Part shown: positions 16,330 through 25,304 of the stretch, piece by piece | Position numbering within the stretch: the first letter of the stretch is position 1 | Layout of the letters: each line of letters opens with the position of its first letter | Origin: Streptomyces sp. NRRL S-31 | GTDB taxonomy: Bacteria > Actinomycetota > Actinomycetes > Streptomycetales > Streptomycetaceae | Assembly (NCBI RefSeq): GCF_000718775.1 | Contig: NZ_JOCB01000022.1 | Location: forward strand, 1-64,000 | Direction of reading: 5' to 3' | DNA length: 64,000 nt | Program-made: the position numbers and the translations under genes | The notes under the pieces: generated by a model | The model's input: the letters and a program-made list of their open reading frames with translations, nothing else | The model's database searches: none | Told to the model about the DNA's origin: nothing

Positions 16330-18030
16330 TCAGCCGAGTTGGGCGAAGATCTCGTCCAGCAGCCGGCGTTCGTACGTCTCCTCCTGGTCCACCCCGCCCA
16401 GCATGTAGCCGCCGAACTTGATGCCGGCGCCGGCGTTGTCCAGGGCGATGACACCGCGCCCGAGGTCGGTCAGCGCCGCCTCGACGTCCGCCAGCTCCAC
16501 CTCGGTGTTCTCCCGGACGTACAGTTCGGAGAGTTTCCTGATCGGGAGCAACTCGCCGTGCCACTCCCGTACCGCCGCGTGCCGCCGGAAGGCGTCACGG
16601 TACATACGGGACCCGGGGATGATGGCGGGCGCCGCGACCGACACCGTCGTGATCGAGCCGGCGTAGGTCTCCGCTATGGAGAGCCAGTTGTCGACCTCCT
16701 CCTTGAGCTGGCGCAGCGTGGTCCCGGGGAGGCCGAGAATGCCGGAGAGGTACATCTTGTAGTCGAGGTCCCGCGCGAGCTGGAGGGCCTCGAACACCCG
16801 GTCCGGCCCCTTGTTGATGCCCTTCGAGTTGTCCTTCAGCAGTTTGGGGTCGAAGGCCTCGATTCCCACGTTCCAGGTCTGGACGAAGCCCTTGCACAGC
16901 TCCGCGGACTGGAGGAACTCGTACACCAGCCCGTAGGCGAGCATGAAGCGCCGCCCGCGCAGGACGTCCGACGCGTCGCAGGCCGCGGCGAGTTCGTCGA
17001 GGAACGAGGTCGTACCGCCCCACTGGGCCTTCGACATGCCCAGGGTGGAATCCCCGGCCGCGTAGACGTTCGACTTCAACTCGCCGACGAGTACCTCCAG
17101 GGTGGCCACGGCGGCACCGACGTCCGTGGTCTTCGGCGTCAGTCCCTGGATGGAGCAGTGCAGGCACCGCCGCGTGGGGCGCCGTCCCCAGTTGCAGCCG
17201 CCGTCCAGCGGCAGGGTGACCATGCGCTGCAACTCGTAGTGCGAGGCGTACCAGACCCGGAACGCGTCGTCGTAGTGCTCCACCAACTGGTCTTCCACGA
17301 GGCGGTAGTCGGGGAGCATGCGCCCGGACAGCGGGTAGGTGGGCGCCGCCTGGTTGCGGACCGTCCCGGTGCCGTCCCGGTACGCCAGTGAGGGCACGCG
17401 GGCGAGGTCCAGCCGCCCCTCCAGCCACGACAGCAGTCCCATCATGGTGAAGGGGCCGTTGTTCCCCGTGCACACGAAGTCCACGATCTTCGATCCGTAG
17501 GCGCCCGTGAGCACTTCGCGGTGGAGGATTCCCGCGTGGTCGTTCCCGAAGACGATCACGGCGTCCGGGTTCACGCGCCGGATCTCGGCCGCGACGATGT
17601 ACGCCCACATCGCCGTCGACGAATAAACGGTGAACGCCGCCACGTCGGGCGGGTCCGCCTGGATCCTCGCGCGCACCTCCGCCCAGTCGACGTGGCTCAT
17701 GTCCAGGTACCGCCAGGCCAGATGGGGGAAGCAGGCGTTCTGGTAGGTGATCATCTCGATCAGGGACGCGTGCGGATAGACCGTGCCCTCGTTCGCGTAG
17801 CGGGACTGGTCCCCGGCCTCCGCGATCAGGGCCCCACCGCCCGAATGGCTGCCGCGGTGCGCGGAGGTGAGGGGAAGGCCCACGTACCAGACCGTACTCA
17901 CCTTCTTCGGCCGGGAATTCGTCCGCGATGTCGTGCGCGGTCCCGCAATGGGGCCGTCGACCGGATAGGACCACGCATATCGGGAGTCGGTGGCGGAGAC
18001 CACCTCTTCCACGGGCTCGAGGCTCATCAT
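16330..18030 (-). CDS. B12-binding-type radical SAM enzyme with non-canonical CX9CX2C motif
   Basis: A 566-residue protein divergent from NRPS2 and convergent with NRPS1. Residues 40-230 look like the cobalamin-binding Rossmann domain of class B radical SAM enzymes: GDQSRYANEG, then AAFTVYSSTAMWAYIVAAEI, VNPDAVIVFGNDHAG and VDFVCTGNNGPF. The radical SAM barrel follows. Its cluster cysteines are Cys279, Cys289 and Cys292 in LDGGCNWGRRPTRRCLHCS, a CX9CX2C spacing rather than CX3CX2C. Later barrel elements include WNVGIEAFDPKLLKDNSKG and MYLSGILGLPGTTLRQLKEE (GxxGLPGxT motif). Such enzymes typically methylate unactivated carbons or rearrange rings using SAM and a 4Fe-4S cluster. Placement inside the cluster suggests it tailors a precursor amino acid or the scaffold. 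Substrate unknown. Confidence 0.85.
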   Translation of the reverse strand: MMSLEPVEEVVSATDSRYAWSYPVDGPIAGPRTTSRTNSRPKKVSTVWYVGLPLTSAHRGSHSGGGALIAEAGDQSRYANEGTVYPHASLIEMITYQNACFPHLAWRYLDMSHVDWAEVRARIQADPPDVAAFTVYSSTAMWAYIVAAEIRRVNPDAVIVFGNDHAGILHREVLTGAYGSKIVDFVCTGNNGPFTMMGLLSWLEGRLDLARVPSLAYRDGTGTVRNQAAPTYPLSGRMLPDYRLVEDQLVEHYDDAFRVWYASHYELQRMVTLPLDGGCNWGRRPTRRCLHCSIQGLTPKTTDVGAAVATLEVLVGELKSNVYAAGDSTLGMSKAQWGGTTSFLDELAAACDASDVLRGRRFMLAYGLVYEFLQSAELCKGFVQTWNVGIEAFDPKLLKDNSKGINKGPDRVFEALQLARDLDYKMYLSGILGLPGTTLRQLKEEVDNWLSIAETYAGSITTVSVAAPAIIPGSRMYRDAFRRHAAVREWHGELLPIRKLSELYVRENTEVELADVEAALTDLGRGVIALDNAGAGIKFGGYMLGGVDQEETYERRLLDEIFAQLG

Positions 18031-18359
18031 GACGGTGTCTCGGCTTTCTCGCTGAAGTGGTGACGGGGCATCGGCTGAATCGCCGGAATCGGCGTTTCCC
18101 GGTGCTCCGGTCGCCGTCGGCCGGTAAAGGTGTTCCGGCTCGTCCGGTCGGCGGTCCCGCTGTGGACAAGGAGCCGATCCGTCGCAGCGATGCTACGGGG
18201 GCGCGGCGTGTGGATCCCGTCAAAACAGAGGCCGCCGGCGTCATGGAAGCGTCAATTCCGCAAGGCGTGGACCCGCGGCCCTTTCAAGATGATCCCCGCC
18301 ACCGTGATCGTTCCGGACCCCCGGACGGCGCGGAGTCGACAACCCCGAAGAAGGGCAAG
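18031..18359. promoter_or_regulatory. Divergent promoter region, radical SAM / NRPS2
   Basis: These 329 bases separate the radical SAM start (18030, minus) and the chosen NRPS2 start (18360, plus). An open frame in phase with NRPS2 extends back to 18057, but it reads as low-complexity Arg/Pro-rich sequence. The region is better seen as a promoter/leader for both transcripts. GAAGAAGGG before 18360 serves as the ribosome-binding site. No operator repeat stands out. Confidence 0.4.
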
Positions 18360-21300
18360 ATGAGCAACACCGGCGACGGCCCGCGCGCCCAATTGGCAGC
18401 ACGTTTCGCGGCCGGCCGCGAGGCCGTGTCCGCGGACCCCCCGCGGCCCGCGCCCACCGCCGCGCCAGGCCCCGTCCCGCTCTCGCCCGCGCAGCGCAGA
18501 CTGTGGTTCCTGGCGCAACTGGAGCCGCACGGCACCGCGTACAACGTGCCCGCGGTGCTGCGGCTCGACGGACGGCTGGACGAGGACGCCCTGCTCGGCG
18601 CCGTCCGCGACCTGGCGGAGCGGCACCGGGTGCTGCGCGGCGTCGTGGACCCGGACGGACCCGAACCCGTGCTGCGCACCCGCCCGGCCGCCGACGTCCC
18701 GGTGTCCGTCCGCGCCGTGGAGGCGGAGCAGTTGGAGGCGGCGCTCGCGGAGGAGACCGGGCGTCCGTTCCGGCTGACCGCGGAACCGCCCCTGCGGGCC
18801 GTGCTGTTCCGTACGCCGGACTCCTGGACCCTCGCCCTGACGGTGCACCACATCGCCGTCGACGGCTGGTCGCTGCGCCTCCTCCTCGCCGACCTGGGCA
18901 CCCTCTACGCCGCCCGGTGCGGTACCGGCCGCCCGCCGGCCCCGGCGCCGCAGTACGCGGACGTGGTGCGCGAGGAGCCCGAGGACACCGCCGGGCTCGA
19001 CTGGTGGGCCGGACACCTGGCCGGCCTGCCCCCCGTGCTCGACCTGCCCACCGACCGGCCCCGGACCCTGGAGGCGGCCTGGCCGGGCGCGTCCGTCCCG
19101 GCCGTGGTGCCGCACGCGACGGCGGCCCGGGTGCGCGCGCTCGCCGCCGGGGCGGGCGCCTCCCCGTTCATGGTGCTGCTGGCCGCCTGGCAGGCCCTGC
19201 TCGGGCGGCTCGCCGGAACCGACGACGTCGCCGTGGGCGTCCCGCACGCGGGACGGCACACCGAGGCGAGCGAGGCGGTCGTCGGCTGCTTCCTCGACAC
19301 GGTCGTGGTCCGTACCGACCTCGCCGGCGAGCCGTCCGGACGGGACCTGACCGCCCGGGTGCGGGCCGGTGTGCTGGACGCCTTCGCCCACTCCCGGGTG
19401 CCGTTCGAACGCGTCGTGGAACGGCTCCGCCCGGAACGGACCCTGTCGGCCACCCCGGTCTTCCAGGTGCTGTTCAACCTCTACGACGAGGTGGCGGAGC
19501 CGGTGCTGCCCGGGGTGCGGGCCGAGTGGCGCCGGGTGCCGCCCCGCACGGCGAAGTTCGACCTCGGCATGGAACTGGCGGACGGCGGCCCCGACGCCGG
19601 GTTCGGCGGCGTACTGGAATACCGGAGCGACCTGTTCGACCCGGCGACCGCGGCGAACCTGGTGCGCTGGTACCTCACGCTGCTGGACGCGATGACCGCC
19701 GAGCCCGGGCGGCCGGTCGACGGGATACCCCTGGAGCCGGCGGCGGGTCCCGCGTTCGCGGGCCCGGCCATCCGTCCGCCCGCCGCCCTCGTGCACACGC
19801 TGATCGAACGGGTGGTGGACGAGCACCCCGGCCGGACGGCCGTCACCGGCGCCGACGGCTCCCTCACCTACCGCGAACTGGACCGCCGCGCGGGCCGGCT
19901 GGCGCACCGGCTGATCGCGTCCGGAGTCGTCCCCGACCAGCCGGTCGGCATCCTCCTCGATCCCGGATGCGACTTCGCCACGGCCGTGTTCGGCATCCTC
20001 AAGGCGGGCGGCGCGTACCTGCCGATGGACACCGCCCACCCCGCCTCCCGCGTCCACGACATGCTCCGCACCTCCGGCGCCCGCGTCGTGGTGACGGCGG
20101 GCGAGGGCGCGGACCGGGTCCGCGGCCTCGCCGATGTCGTCGCACCGGTCGCCGTACCCGACGACGGCCCCGACCATCGCCCGGCCGTGGCGGTCGGCCC
20201 GGACCACCTGGCGCACGTCGTCTTCACCTCCGGCTCGACCGGGGCGCCCAAGGGCGTCGCGGTGCGGCACGGCGGCCTGGCCCACCGCGTCACCGGGCTG
20301 ACCGGCCGGATGCCGCAGGTCGCCGGCGGGTCCTTCGCGGTCGTCTCCACGGTCGCGGCCGACCTGGGTCTCGCCTGCCTCTACGGCGCGTGGCTCACCG
20401 GCGGCACCCTGCACCTGCCGGACCGGGAGACCACGACCGACCCGCGGGCCTTCGCCGCCTACCTCGCGCGGCACCGGGTGGACGTGGTGAAGCTCGTCCC
20501 CAGCCACCTCCGCATGCTCGCCCGCCATGGCGACCCGGCCGCCGTGCTGCCCGGCAAGCTGCTGATCCTCGGCGGCGAGGGCTGTCCGTGGTCCCTGGTG
20601 GAGGAGGTCCGCCGGCTGCGGCCCGACCTCGCCGTGCACACCCACTACGGGCCCACCGAGGCGACGATGATGTCGCTGGTCTGCGACGTGGACGAGGTCC
20701 CCGAGCCGGTCCGGACCGGACTGGTGCCGCTCGGCCGCCCGCTGCCCGGCGTGACCGGCCTGGTCGTGGACCGCGCCGGCCGCCCCCGGCCGGCCGGTGT
20801 CCCCGGCGAACTGCTGCTCGGCGGACCGGGTGTGGCCCGCGGCTACGTGGGGCGCCCGGACCTGACCGCCGAGCGGTTCACGGAGGACGCCGACGGCGGA
20901 CGCTGGTACCGCACCGGAGATCTCGTCCGGCTGCGCGACGGCGTGACCGAGTTCCTCGGCCGCACCGACGACCAGGTCAAGGTGCGCGGCCACCGGGTGG
21001 AGCCCGGCGAGGTGACGGCCGCGCTGCGGGCGCTGCCCGACATCGCCGACGCCGTCGTGCTGCCCGAGGGGGAAAGCGACCGGCGGCGGCTGGCCTGCTG
21101 GGTGGTGCCCGCGCCCGGTCGGCTGCCACGGGCGGACGCGATCCGCTCCCGGCTGCGCGCCTCGCTGCCCGAGTACATGGTGCCGGAGACGATCGCCGTG
21201 GTGACCCGCGTCCCGCTCACCGCGAACGGCAAACCCGACCGGGCGGCCCTGCGGGACGCGCCCCGGCCCGCACGGCCGGCAGCCGCGCCGCCCGCCTTGG

Positions 21301-24300
21301 CCACCCCCGCCGAGCGGGCGGTGGCCCGGGTCTGGAAGACACTCCTCGGCCTGCCCGAAATCGGCGCGGACGGCGACTTCTTCGCGCTCGGCGGCCACTC
21401 CTTCGCGGCCACCCGGATGGTGGGCATGCTGGCCGAGGCCACCGGCTGCCGACTGCCCGTCCGCGCGGTCTTCGAACGGCCGGTGCTGCGCGATCTGGCG
21501 GCCGAACTGGAACGCCGCACGGCGGGCGCCGCCGCGCCCGCCGGCGTGCCCCGGCGCCCCCGGCCCGGTGCGCCGGTGCGGCTGTCCCCCGCGCAGGAAC
21601 GGCTGTGGTTCCTGTGGCGGCTCCGCCCGGACAGCGACGCCTACCACACCAGCGTGGCACTGCGGCTGAACGGACCGCTGGACACCGAGGCGCTGCGGGC
21701 CGCGGTGTGCGGTCTCGCCGCGCGCCACGACGTGCTGCGGACCGTCGTGACCGAGACCGGGGAGGGGCCGCTGGGCACACCGCTCGCCCCCGAGACCCTC
21801 GCCCCGCCCGTCGTGGCCGCCGGGGCGGACGAAGTCGGCGCCGCCGTGCGGGCCGAGACCACGCGCCCGTTCGCCCTGGACCGGGAACCGCCCTTCCGGG
21901 CGCTGCTGCTGCGGACCTCGGCGGCCGAACACGTCCTCGTACTGACCGTGCACCACATCGCCGTCGACGCCTGGTCCTGGACGACGCTGCTGGACGACCT
22001 CGCGGCGCTGTACCTGGCCCACCGCGGCACCGGCCCCGTGCCGCGGCCGCTCGCCGTCCAGTACGCCGATGTGACCGAATGGCGGCACTCCCGGCACGAC
22101 CGCGAAGCCGCCGACGCGGACCTGGACTGGTGGACGGCGTGCCTGGCGGACCTCGCCCCGCTCACGCTCCCGGTGGACCGGCCGCGCGGCCCCGCGACCG
22201 GCTGGACGGGCGCCGCCGAGCCGGTCGCGCTCCCGGCCGGTGCGGCCGCACGGCTGCGGGACCTGGCGGCGGAGCTGGACTGCACGCCGTTCATGGTGCT
22301 GCTCACCGCCTGGCAGGCGCTGCTGGCCCGGCTCGCGGACACCGGGGACGTGGCGGTCGGCGTACCGGTCTCCGGGCGCACGCAGCCCGGCACCGAGCGC
22401 ATGGTGGGCTGCTTCGCCAACACGCTGGTGCTGCGCGGCGACCTGTCCGGCGACCCCACGGTCAGGGAGGCACTGCTGCGCACCCGGACCCGGGTGCTGG
22501 CCGCGCTCGACCACGCCGAAGCACCGTTCGAGGAGGTCGTACGGCGCCTGCGCCCGGACCGCGACCCGGACGCCACGCCCCTGTTCCAGGCGATGCTCAA
22601 CGTCGTCACCGCGCCCGCCGCCACCGACCGGTTCGCCGACCTGACCGCCACGTCGATCGGCACCCCGCGGACGGCGGCCCGGACGGACCTGTCCCTCGCG
22701 CTCACCGACGACGGCACCGACTTCACCGGGACGCTGACCTACCGGACCGGCCTGTTCGACGCGGCCACCGCGCGGCGCTGGGCGCGCTGGTTCGTCAGCC
22801 TGCTCACGGCGGCGCTCGACGAACCGGACCGGCCGATCCTCGGCATCGACCCGCTCTCCGCCGGCGAACGCGCGGAACTCCGTTCGGCGGGCACCGGCGC
22901 GGCGCTGCCCCCGGACCGGCCGGCCACCGTCGTGGCCGCCGTCCTGGACCAGGCCCGCCGCAGGCCGGACGCGGTCGCGGTGGTCGCCGCCGACGGCACG
23001 GTTAGCTACGCCGAACTGGCCGAATGGTCCGGCCGGGTGGCGGCCGTCCTCGCCGGCCGGGGCCTGCGGCCCGGCGAGCCGGTCGGCGTCTGCCTGCCCC
23101 GGGACCGGCGGCTGCCCGGGGCGCTGCTCGCCGTGCTGCGGGCGGGCGCGGCCTACCTGCCGCTGGACCCCGGGCACCCGACCCGGCGGCTGGCCGGCCT
23201 GGCCGGGGACGCGGGCGTGCGGGTGGTCCTCTCCGGCGGCACCGCGCTCGCCGCGGCCCGCGCCCTGCCGGGGGCGACGGTGATCGACGTGGACGAGGCC
23301 GCCGCCTCCCGGACCCGCCCGGCCGACCTGCCGGAACCGGATCCGCGGCAGGTGGCGTACGTCCTGTTCACCTCCGGCTCGACCGGACGCCCCAAGGGCG
23401 TGCGGGTAACCCACGCGAACCTGGCCGCCTTCGTCGCGGCCCTGTCGGCGACGCCTGGGGTGGCATCAGGGGTGACGCCTGGGGCGGCGTCCGGGGCGAT
23501 GCCTGGGACGGCGTCCGGGGGGACGCCTGAGGCGGCGTCAGGGGCGATGCCTGGGACTGCGTCAGGGGCGATGCTTGGGGCGGCGTCAGGGGTGACGCCT
23601 GAGGTGGCGTCAGGGGCGATGTCGGGGACCACGCCTGGGAGAGCATTCGGGGCGAACCCCGGGGCGATGCCCGGGACGGCGTCCGGGGCGATGCCCGGGA
23701 CGGCGTCTGGGGTGTACGCGGTGGCGACGCCTGGGGTGGCGTCAGGGGCGATGTCCGGGACGGCATCCGGGACCACGCTTGGGGCGCCGTCCGGGGCGAT
23801 GCCCGGGGCGGCCTCCGGGGCGATGCCCGGGGCGGCCTCCGGGGCGATGCCCGGGGCGGCCTCCGGGGCGGTATCCGGGACCACGCCTGGGGCGGTGTCA
23901 GGGGCGATGTCCGGGACGGCGTCTGGGGTGTACGCCGTGGCGACGCCTGGGGTGGCGTCAGGGGCGATGTCCGGGGCGACGCCTGGGGCGGCATCCGGGG
24001 CGAACCCCGGAGCGGCATCCGGGACCACGCCTGGGGCGGCCTGCGGGGGGAACCCCGGGGCGGCGTCCGGGGCGGCGTCCGGGATCACGCTAGGGATGAC
24101 CGCGGACGACGTCACGCTCGGTGCGGTGCCCTTCACCTTCGACGTGTTCGGCTACGAACTGTGGGTAACCCTCGCCAACGGCGCGCGGCTCGCGCTCGCG
24201 GACCACGACACGGCCAAGGACGGCCACGCCCTCGCGGAGTGGATCGAGCGCACCGGCGTGACCGTCGCGACGGCGACACCGACCGCGCTGCGCCTGCTGC

Positions 24301-25304
24301 ACACCGCCGACTGGCCCGACCGGCCCGGGATGCGGCTGATCAGCATCGGCGAGACCCTCGACCCCGCCCTCGCGGCCGGCCTCGCGCGGCGGGCCGGCGC
24401 GCTGTGGAACGCCTACGGGCCCACCGAGACCACCGTCTACTCGACGATCGGCCGGGTGGACGGGACGCGGGACGACCGCGCCGTGCCCATCGGCGGGCCG
24501 ATCGCCGGCACCCGCCTCCACGTGATGGACCGCCGGGGCGGACCGGCGCTGCCGGGATGCCCCGGCGAACTGTGGATCGCGGGCGCGGGCGTGGCCCGCG
24601 ACTACCTGGACCGGCCCGCGCTGACCGCCGAGCGGTTCGTCACCGGTCCGGACGGCGAGCGCTGCTACCGCACCGGCGACCTCGTCCGCTGGCACGGGCG
24701 GGAGCTGCGGTACCTCGGACGGACCGACCTCCAGGTGAAGGTGCGGGGCCACCGCGTCGAACCCGGCGAGATCGAGTCCGTGCTGCGGGAGCACCCGGAC
24801 GTCGCGGACGCGGCCGTCACGGTCGCCGGGCCCCCGGGCGAACGGCACCTGGTCGGCTACGTCGTGCCCCGGACGTCCCGCCGCCCGTCGGTCGAGACCC
24901 ACCTCGCCGAGCGGCTGCCCGACCACATGGTGCCGCGCCGCTGGGTCGTCCTGGACGCCCTGCCCACCACACCGAACGGCAAGACCGACCGGGCCGCGCT
25001 GCCCCCGCCCGACGAGGCGGAACGGACCGTCACGGCCCCGGAGTCGATGATGGAGCGGCTGGTGGCGAAGGTGTGGGCCGACGTGCTCGGCGCGGACGGC
25101 ATCGGCCGGGAGGACGACTTCTTCCGGCTCGGCGGCGACTCGTTCTCCGCGACCCGGGTGATGGGCCGGCTGCGCGAGGCGCTCGGCGCGCGCCTGCCGG
25201 TCCGGACGCTGTTCGACCGGCCCGTCCTCGCGGGCTTCGCGGACCACGTGGAACGCCTGCTGCTCGACCGCCTCGCGGCAGAGCCGGACGGGGAGCCGCG
25301 ATGA
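18360..25304 (+). CDS. Non-ribosomal peptide synthetase NRPS2 (C-A-T-C-A-T) with a repeat-expanded A domain
   Basis: The chosen ATG at 18360 gives 2314 residues. Order: C1 (35-470; HHIAVDG at about 163), A1 (470-960; FTSGSTGAPKG near 622, unusual A4 region STVAADLGLACLYGAW, A5 HTHYGPTEATM), T1 (FFALGGHSFAATR near 1010), C2 (1065-1500; HHIAVDA, last Gly of HHxxxDG lost), A2 (1510-2220; FTSGSTGRPKG near 1670, FDVFGYELW near 1927, A5 WNAYGPTETTVYST) and T2 (FFRLGGDSFSATR near 2257). Residues 1698-1912 are a tandem repeat inserted between A3 and A4 of A2. The A10 lysines are present in both A domains. It should add residues three and four. Its stop overlaps the next ATG (ATGA), so it is coupled to the ATP-grasp gene. 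No epimerase or release domain is seen. Confidence 0.95.
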   Translation: MSNTGDGPRAQLAARFAAGREAVSADPPRPAPTAAPGPVPLSPAQRRLWFLAQLEPHGTAYNVPAVLRLDGRLDEDALLGAVRDLAERHRVLRGVVDPDGPEPVLRTRPAADVPVSVRAVEAEQLEAALAEETGRPFRLTAEPPLRAVLFRTPDSWTLALTVHHIAVDGWSLRLLLADLGTLYAARCGTGRPPAPAPQYADVVREEPEDTAGLDWWAGHLAGLPPVLDLPTDRPRTLEAAWPGASVPAVVPHATAARVRALAAGAGASPFMVLLAAWQALLGRLAGTDDVAVGVPHAGRHTEASEAVVGCFLDTVVVRTDLAGEPSGRDLTARVRAGVLDAFAHSRVPFERVVERLRPERTLSATPVFQVLFNLYDEVAEPVLPGVRAEWRRVPPRTAKFDLGMELADGGPDAGFGGVLEYRSDLFDPATAANLVRWYLTLLDAMTAEPGRPVDGIPLEPAAGPAFAGPAIRPPAALVHTLIERVVDEHPGRTAVTGADGSLTYRELDRRAGRLAHRLIASGVVPDQPVGILLDPGCDFATAVFGILKAGGAYLPMDTAHPASRVHDMLRTSGARVVVTAGEGADRVRGLADVVAPVAVPDDGPDHRPAVAVGPDHLAHVVFTSGSTGAPKGVAVRHGGLAHRVTGLTGRMPQVAGGSFAVVSTVAADLGLACLYGAWLTGGTLHLPDRETTTDPRAFAAYLARHRVDVVKLVPSHLRMLARHGDPAAVLPGKLLILGGEGCPWSLVEEVRRLRPDLAVHTHYGPTEATMMSLVCDVDEVPEPVRTGLVPLGRPLPGVTGLVVDRAGRPRPAGVPGELLLGGPGVARGYVGRPDLTAERFTEDADGGRWYRTGDLVRLRDGVTEFLGRTDDQVKVRGHRVEPGEVTAALRALPDIADAVVLPEGESDRRRLACWVVPAPGRLPRADAIRSRLRASLPEYMVPETIAVVTRVPLTANGKPDRAALRDAPRPARPAAAPPALATPAERAVARVWKTLLGLPEIGADGDFFALGGHSFAATRMVGMLAEATGCRLPVRAVFERPVLRDLAAELERRTAGAAAPAGVPRRPRPGAPVRLSPAQERLWFLWRLRPDSDAYHTSVALRLNGPLDTEALRAAVCGLAARHDVLRTVVTETGEGPLGTPLAPETLAPPVVAAGADEVGAAVRAETTRPFALDREPPFRALLLRTSAAEHVLVLTVHHIAVDAWSWTTLLDDLAALYLAHRGTGPVPRPLAVQYADVTEWRHSRHDREAADADLDWWTACLADLAPLTLPVDRPRGPATGWTGAAEPVALPAGAAARLRDLAAELDCTPFMVLLTAWQALLARLADTGDVAVGVPVSGRTQPGTERMVGCFANTLVLRGDLSGDPTVREALLRTRTRVLAALDHAEAPFEEVVRRLRPDRDPDATPLFQAMLNVVTAPAATDRFADLTATSIGTPRTAARTDLSLALTDDGTDFTGTLTYRTGLFDAATARRWARWFVSLLTAALDEPDRPILGIDPLSAGERAELRSAGTGAALPPDRPATVVAAVLDQARRRPDAVAVVAADGTVSYAELAEWSGRVAAVLAGRGLRPGEPVGVCLPRDRRLPGALLAVLRAGAAYLPLDPGHPTRRLAGLAGDAGVRVVLSGGTALAAARALPGATVIDVDEAAASRTRPADLPEPDPRQVAYVLFTSGSTGRPKGVRVTHANLAAFVAALSATPGVASGVTPGAASGAMPGTASGGTPEAASGAMPGTASGAMLGAASGVTPEVASGAMSGTTPGRAFGANPGAMPGTASGAMPGTASGVYAVATPGVASGAMSGTASGTTLGAPSGAMPGAASGAMPGAASGAMPGAASGAVSGTTPGAVSGAMSGTASGVYAVATPGVASGAMSGATPGAASGANPGAASGTTPGAACGGNPGAASGAASGITLGMTADDVTLGAVPFTFDVFGYELWVTLANGARLALADHDTAKDGHALAEWIERTGVTVATATPTALRLLHTADWPDRPGMRLISIGETLDPALAAGLARRAGALWNAYGPTETTVYSTIGRVDGTRDDRAVPIGGPIAGTRLHVMDRRGGPALPGCPGELWIAGAGVARDYLDRPALTAERFVTGPDGERCYRTGDLVRWHGRELRYLGRTDLQVKVRGHRVEPGEIESVLREHPDVADAAVTVAGPPGERHLVGYVVPRTSRRPSVETHLAERLPDHMVPRRWVVLDALPTTPNGKTDRAALPPPDEAERTVTAPESMMERLVAKVWADVLGADGIGREDDFFRLGGDSFSATRVMGRLREALGARLPVRTLFDRPVLAGFADHVERLLLDRLAAEPDGEPR
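23451..24095 (+). repeat. In-frame 24-bp tandem repeat inside the second A domain of NRPS2
   Basis: These 645 bases encode about 27 units of an 8-residue repeat of the form PGxASGxM/T (for example PGTASGAM, PGAASGAM, PGVASGVT), with variants such as SGTTPG and PGAASGAN. The unit is 24 bp (like GCCTGGGGCGGCGTCAGGGG plus four bases), all in one frame and without stops. A larger duplication is visible: the VYAVATPGVASGAMSG segment recurs exactly 216 bp (nine units) apart, at about 23712 and 23928. Flanking A-domain sequence (HANLAAFVAALSAT before, GMTADDVTLGAVPFTFDV after) joins up naturally if the repeat is removed, so it is an insertion into a loop. Confidence 0.95.

Noticed and set aside
11484..16454. 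A 1656-codon open frame on the minus strand across NRPS1
   Set aside because: It is an antisense shadow of a long high-GC gene: composition is Gly/Arg/Val-rich low complexity and it shows no domain motifs, while the plus strand has full NRPS domains.
18057..18359. N-terminal extension of NRPS2 back to 18057
   Set aside because: The extension is Arg/Pro-rich without family-like sequence, and a usable ribosome-binding site precedes the ATG at 18360.
23451..24095. CRISPR array
   Set aside because: Units are contiguous with no unique spacers and remain in the reading frame of the NRPS; no cas genes are present. It is a protein-coding tandem repeat.
23451..24095. Frameshifted or inactivated A domain (pseudogene)
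   Set aside because: The repeat keeps the frame without stops and both flanks retain motifs A3 and A4, so I call it an insertion rather than a broken gene; activity is untested.
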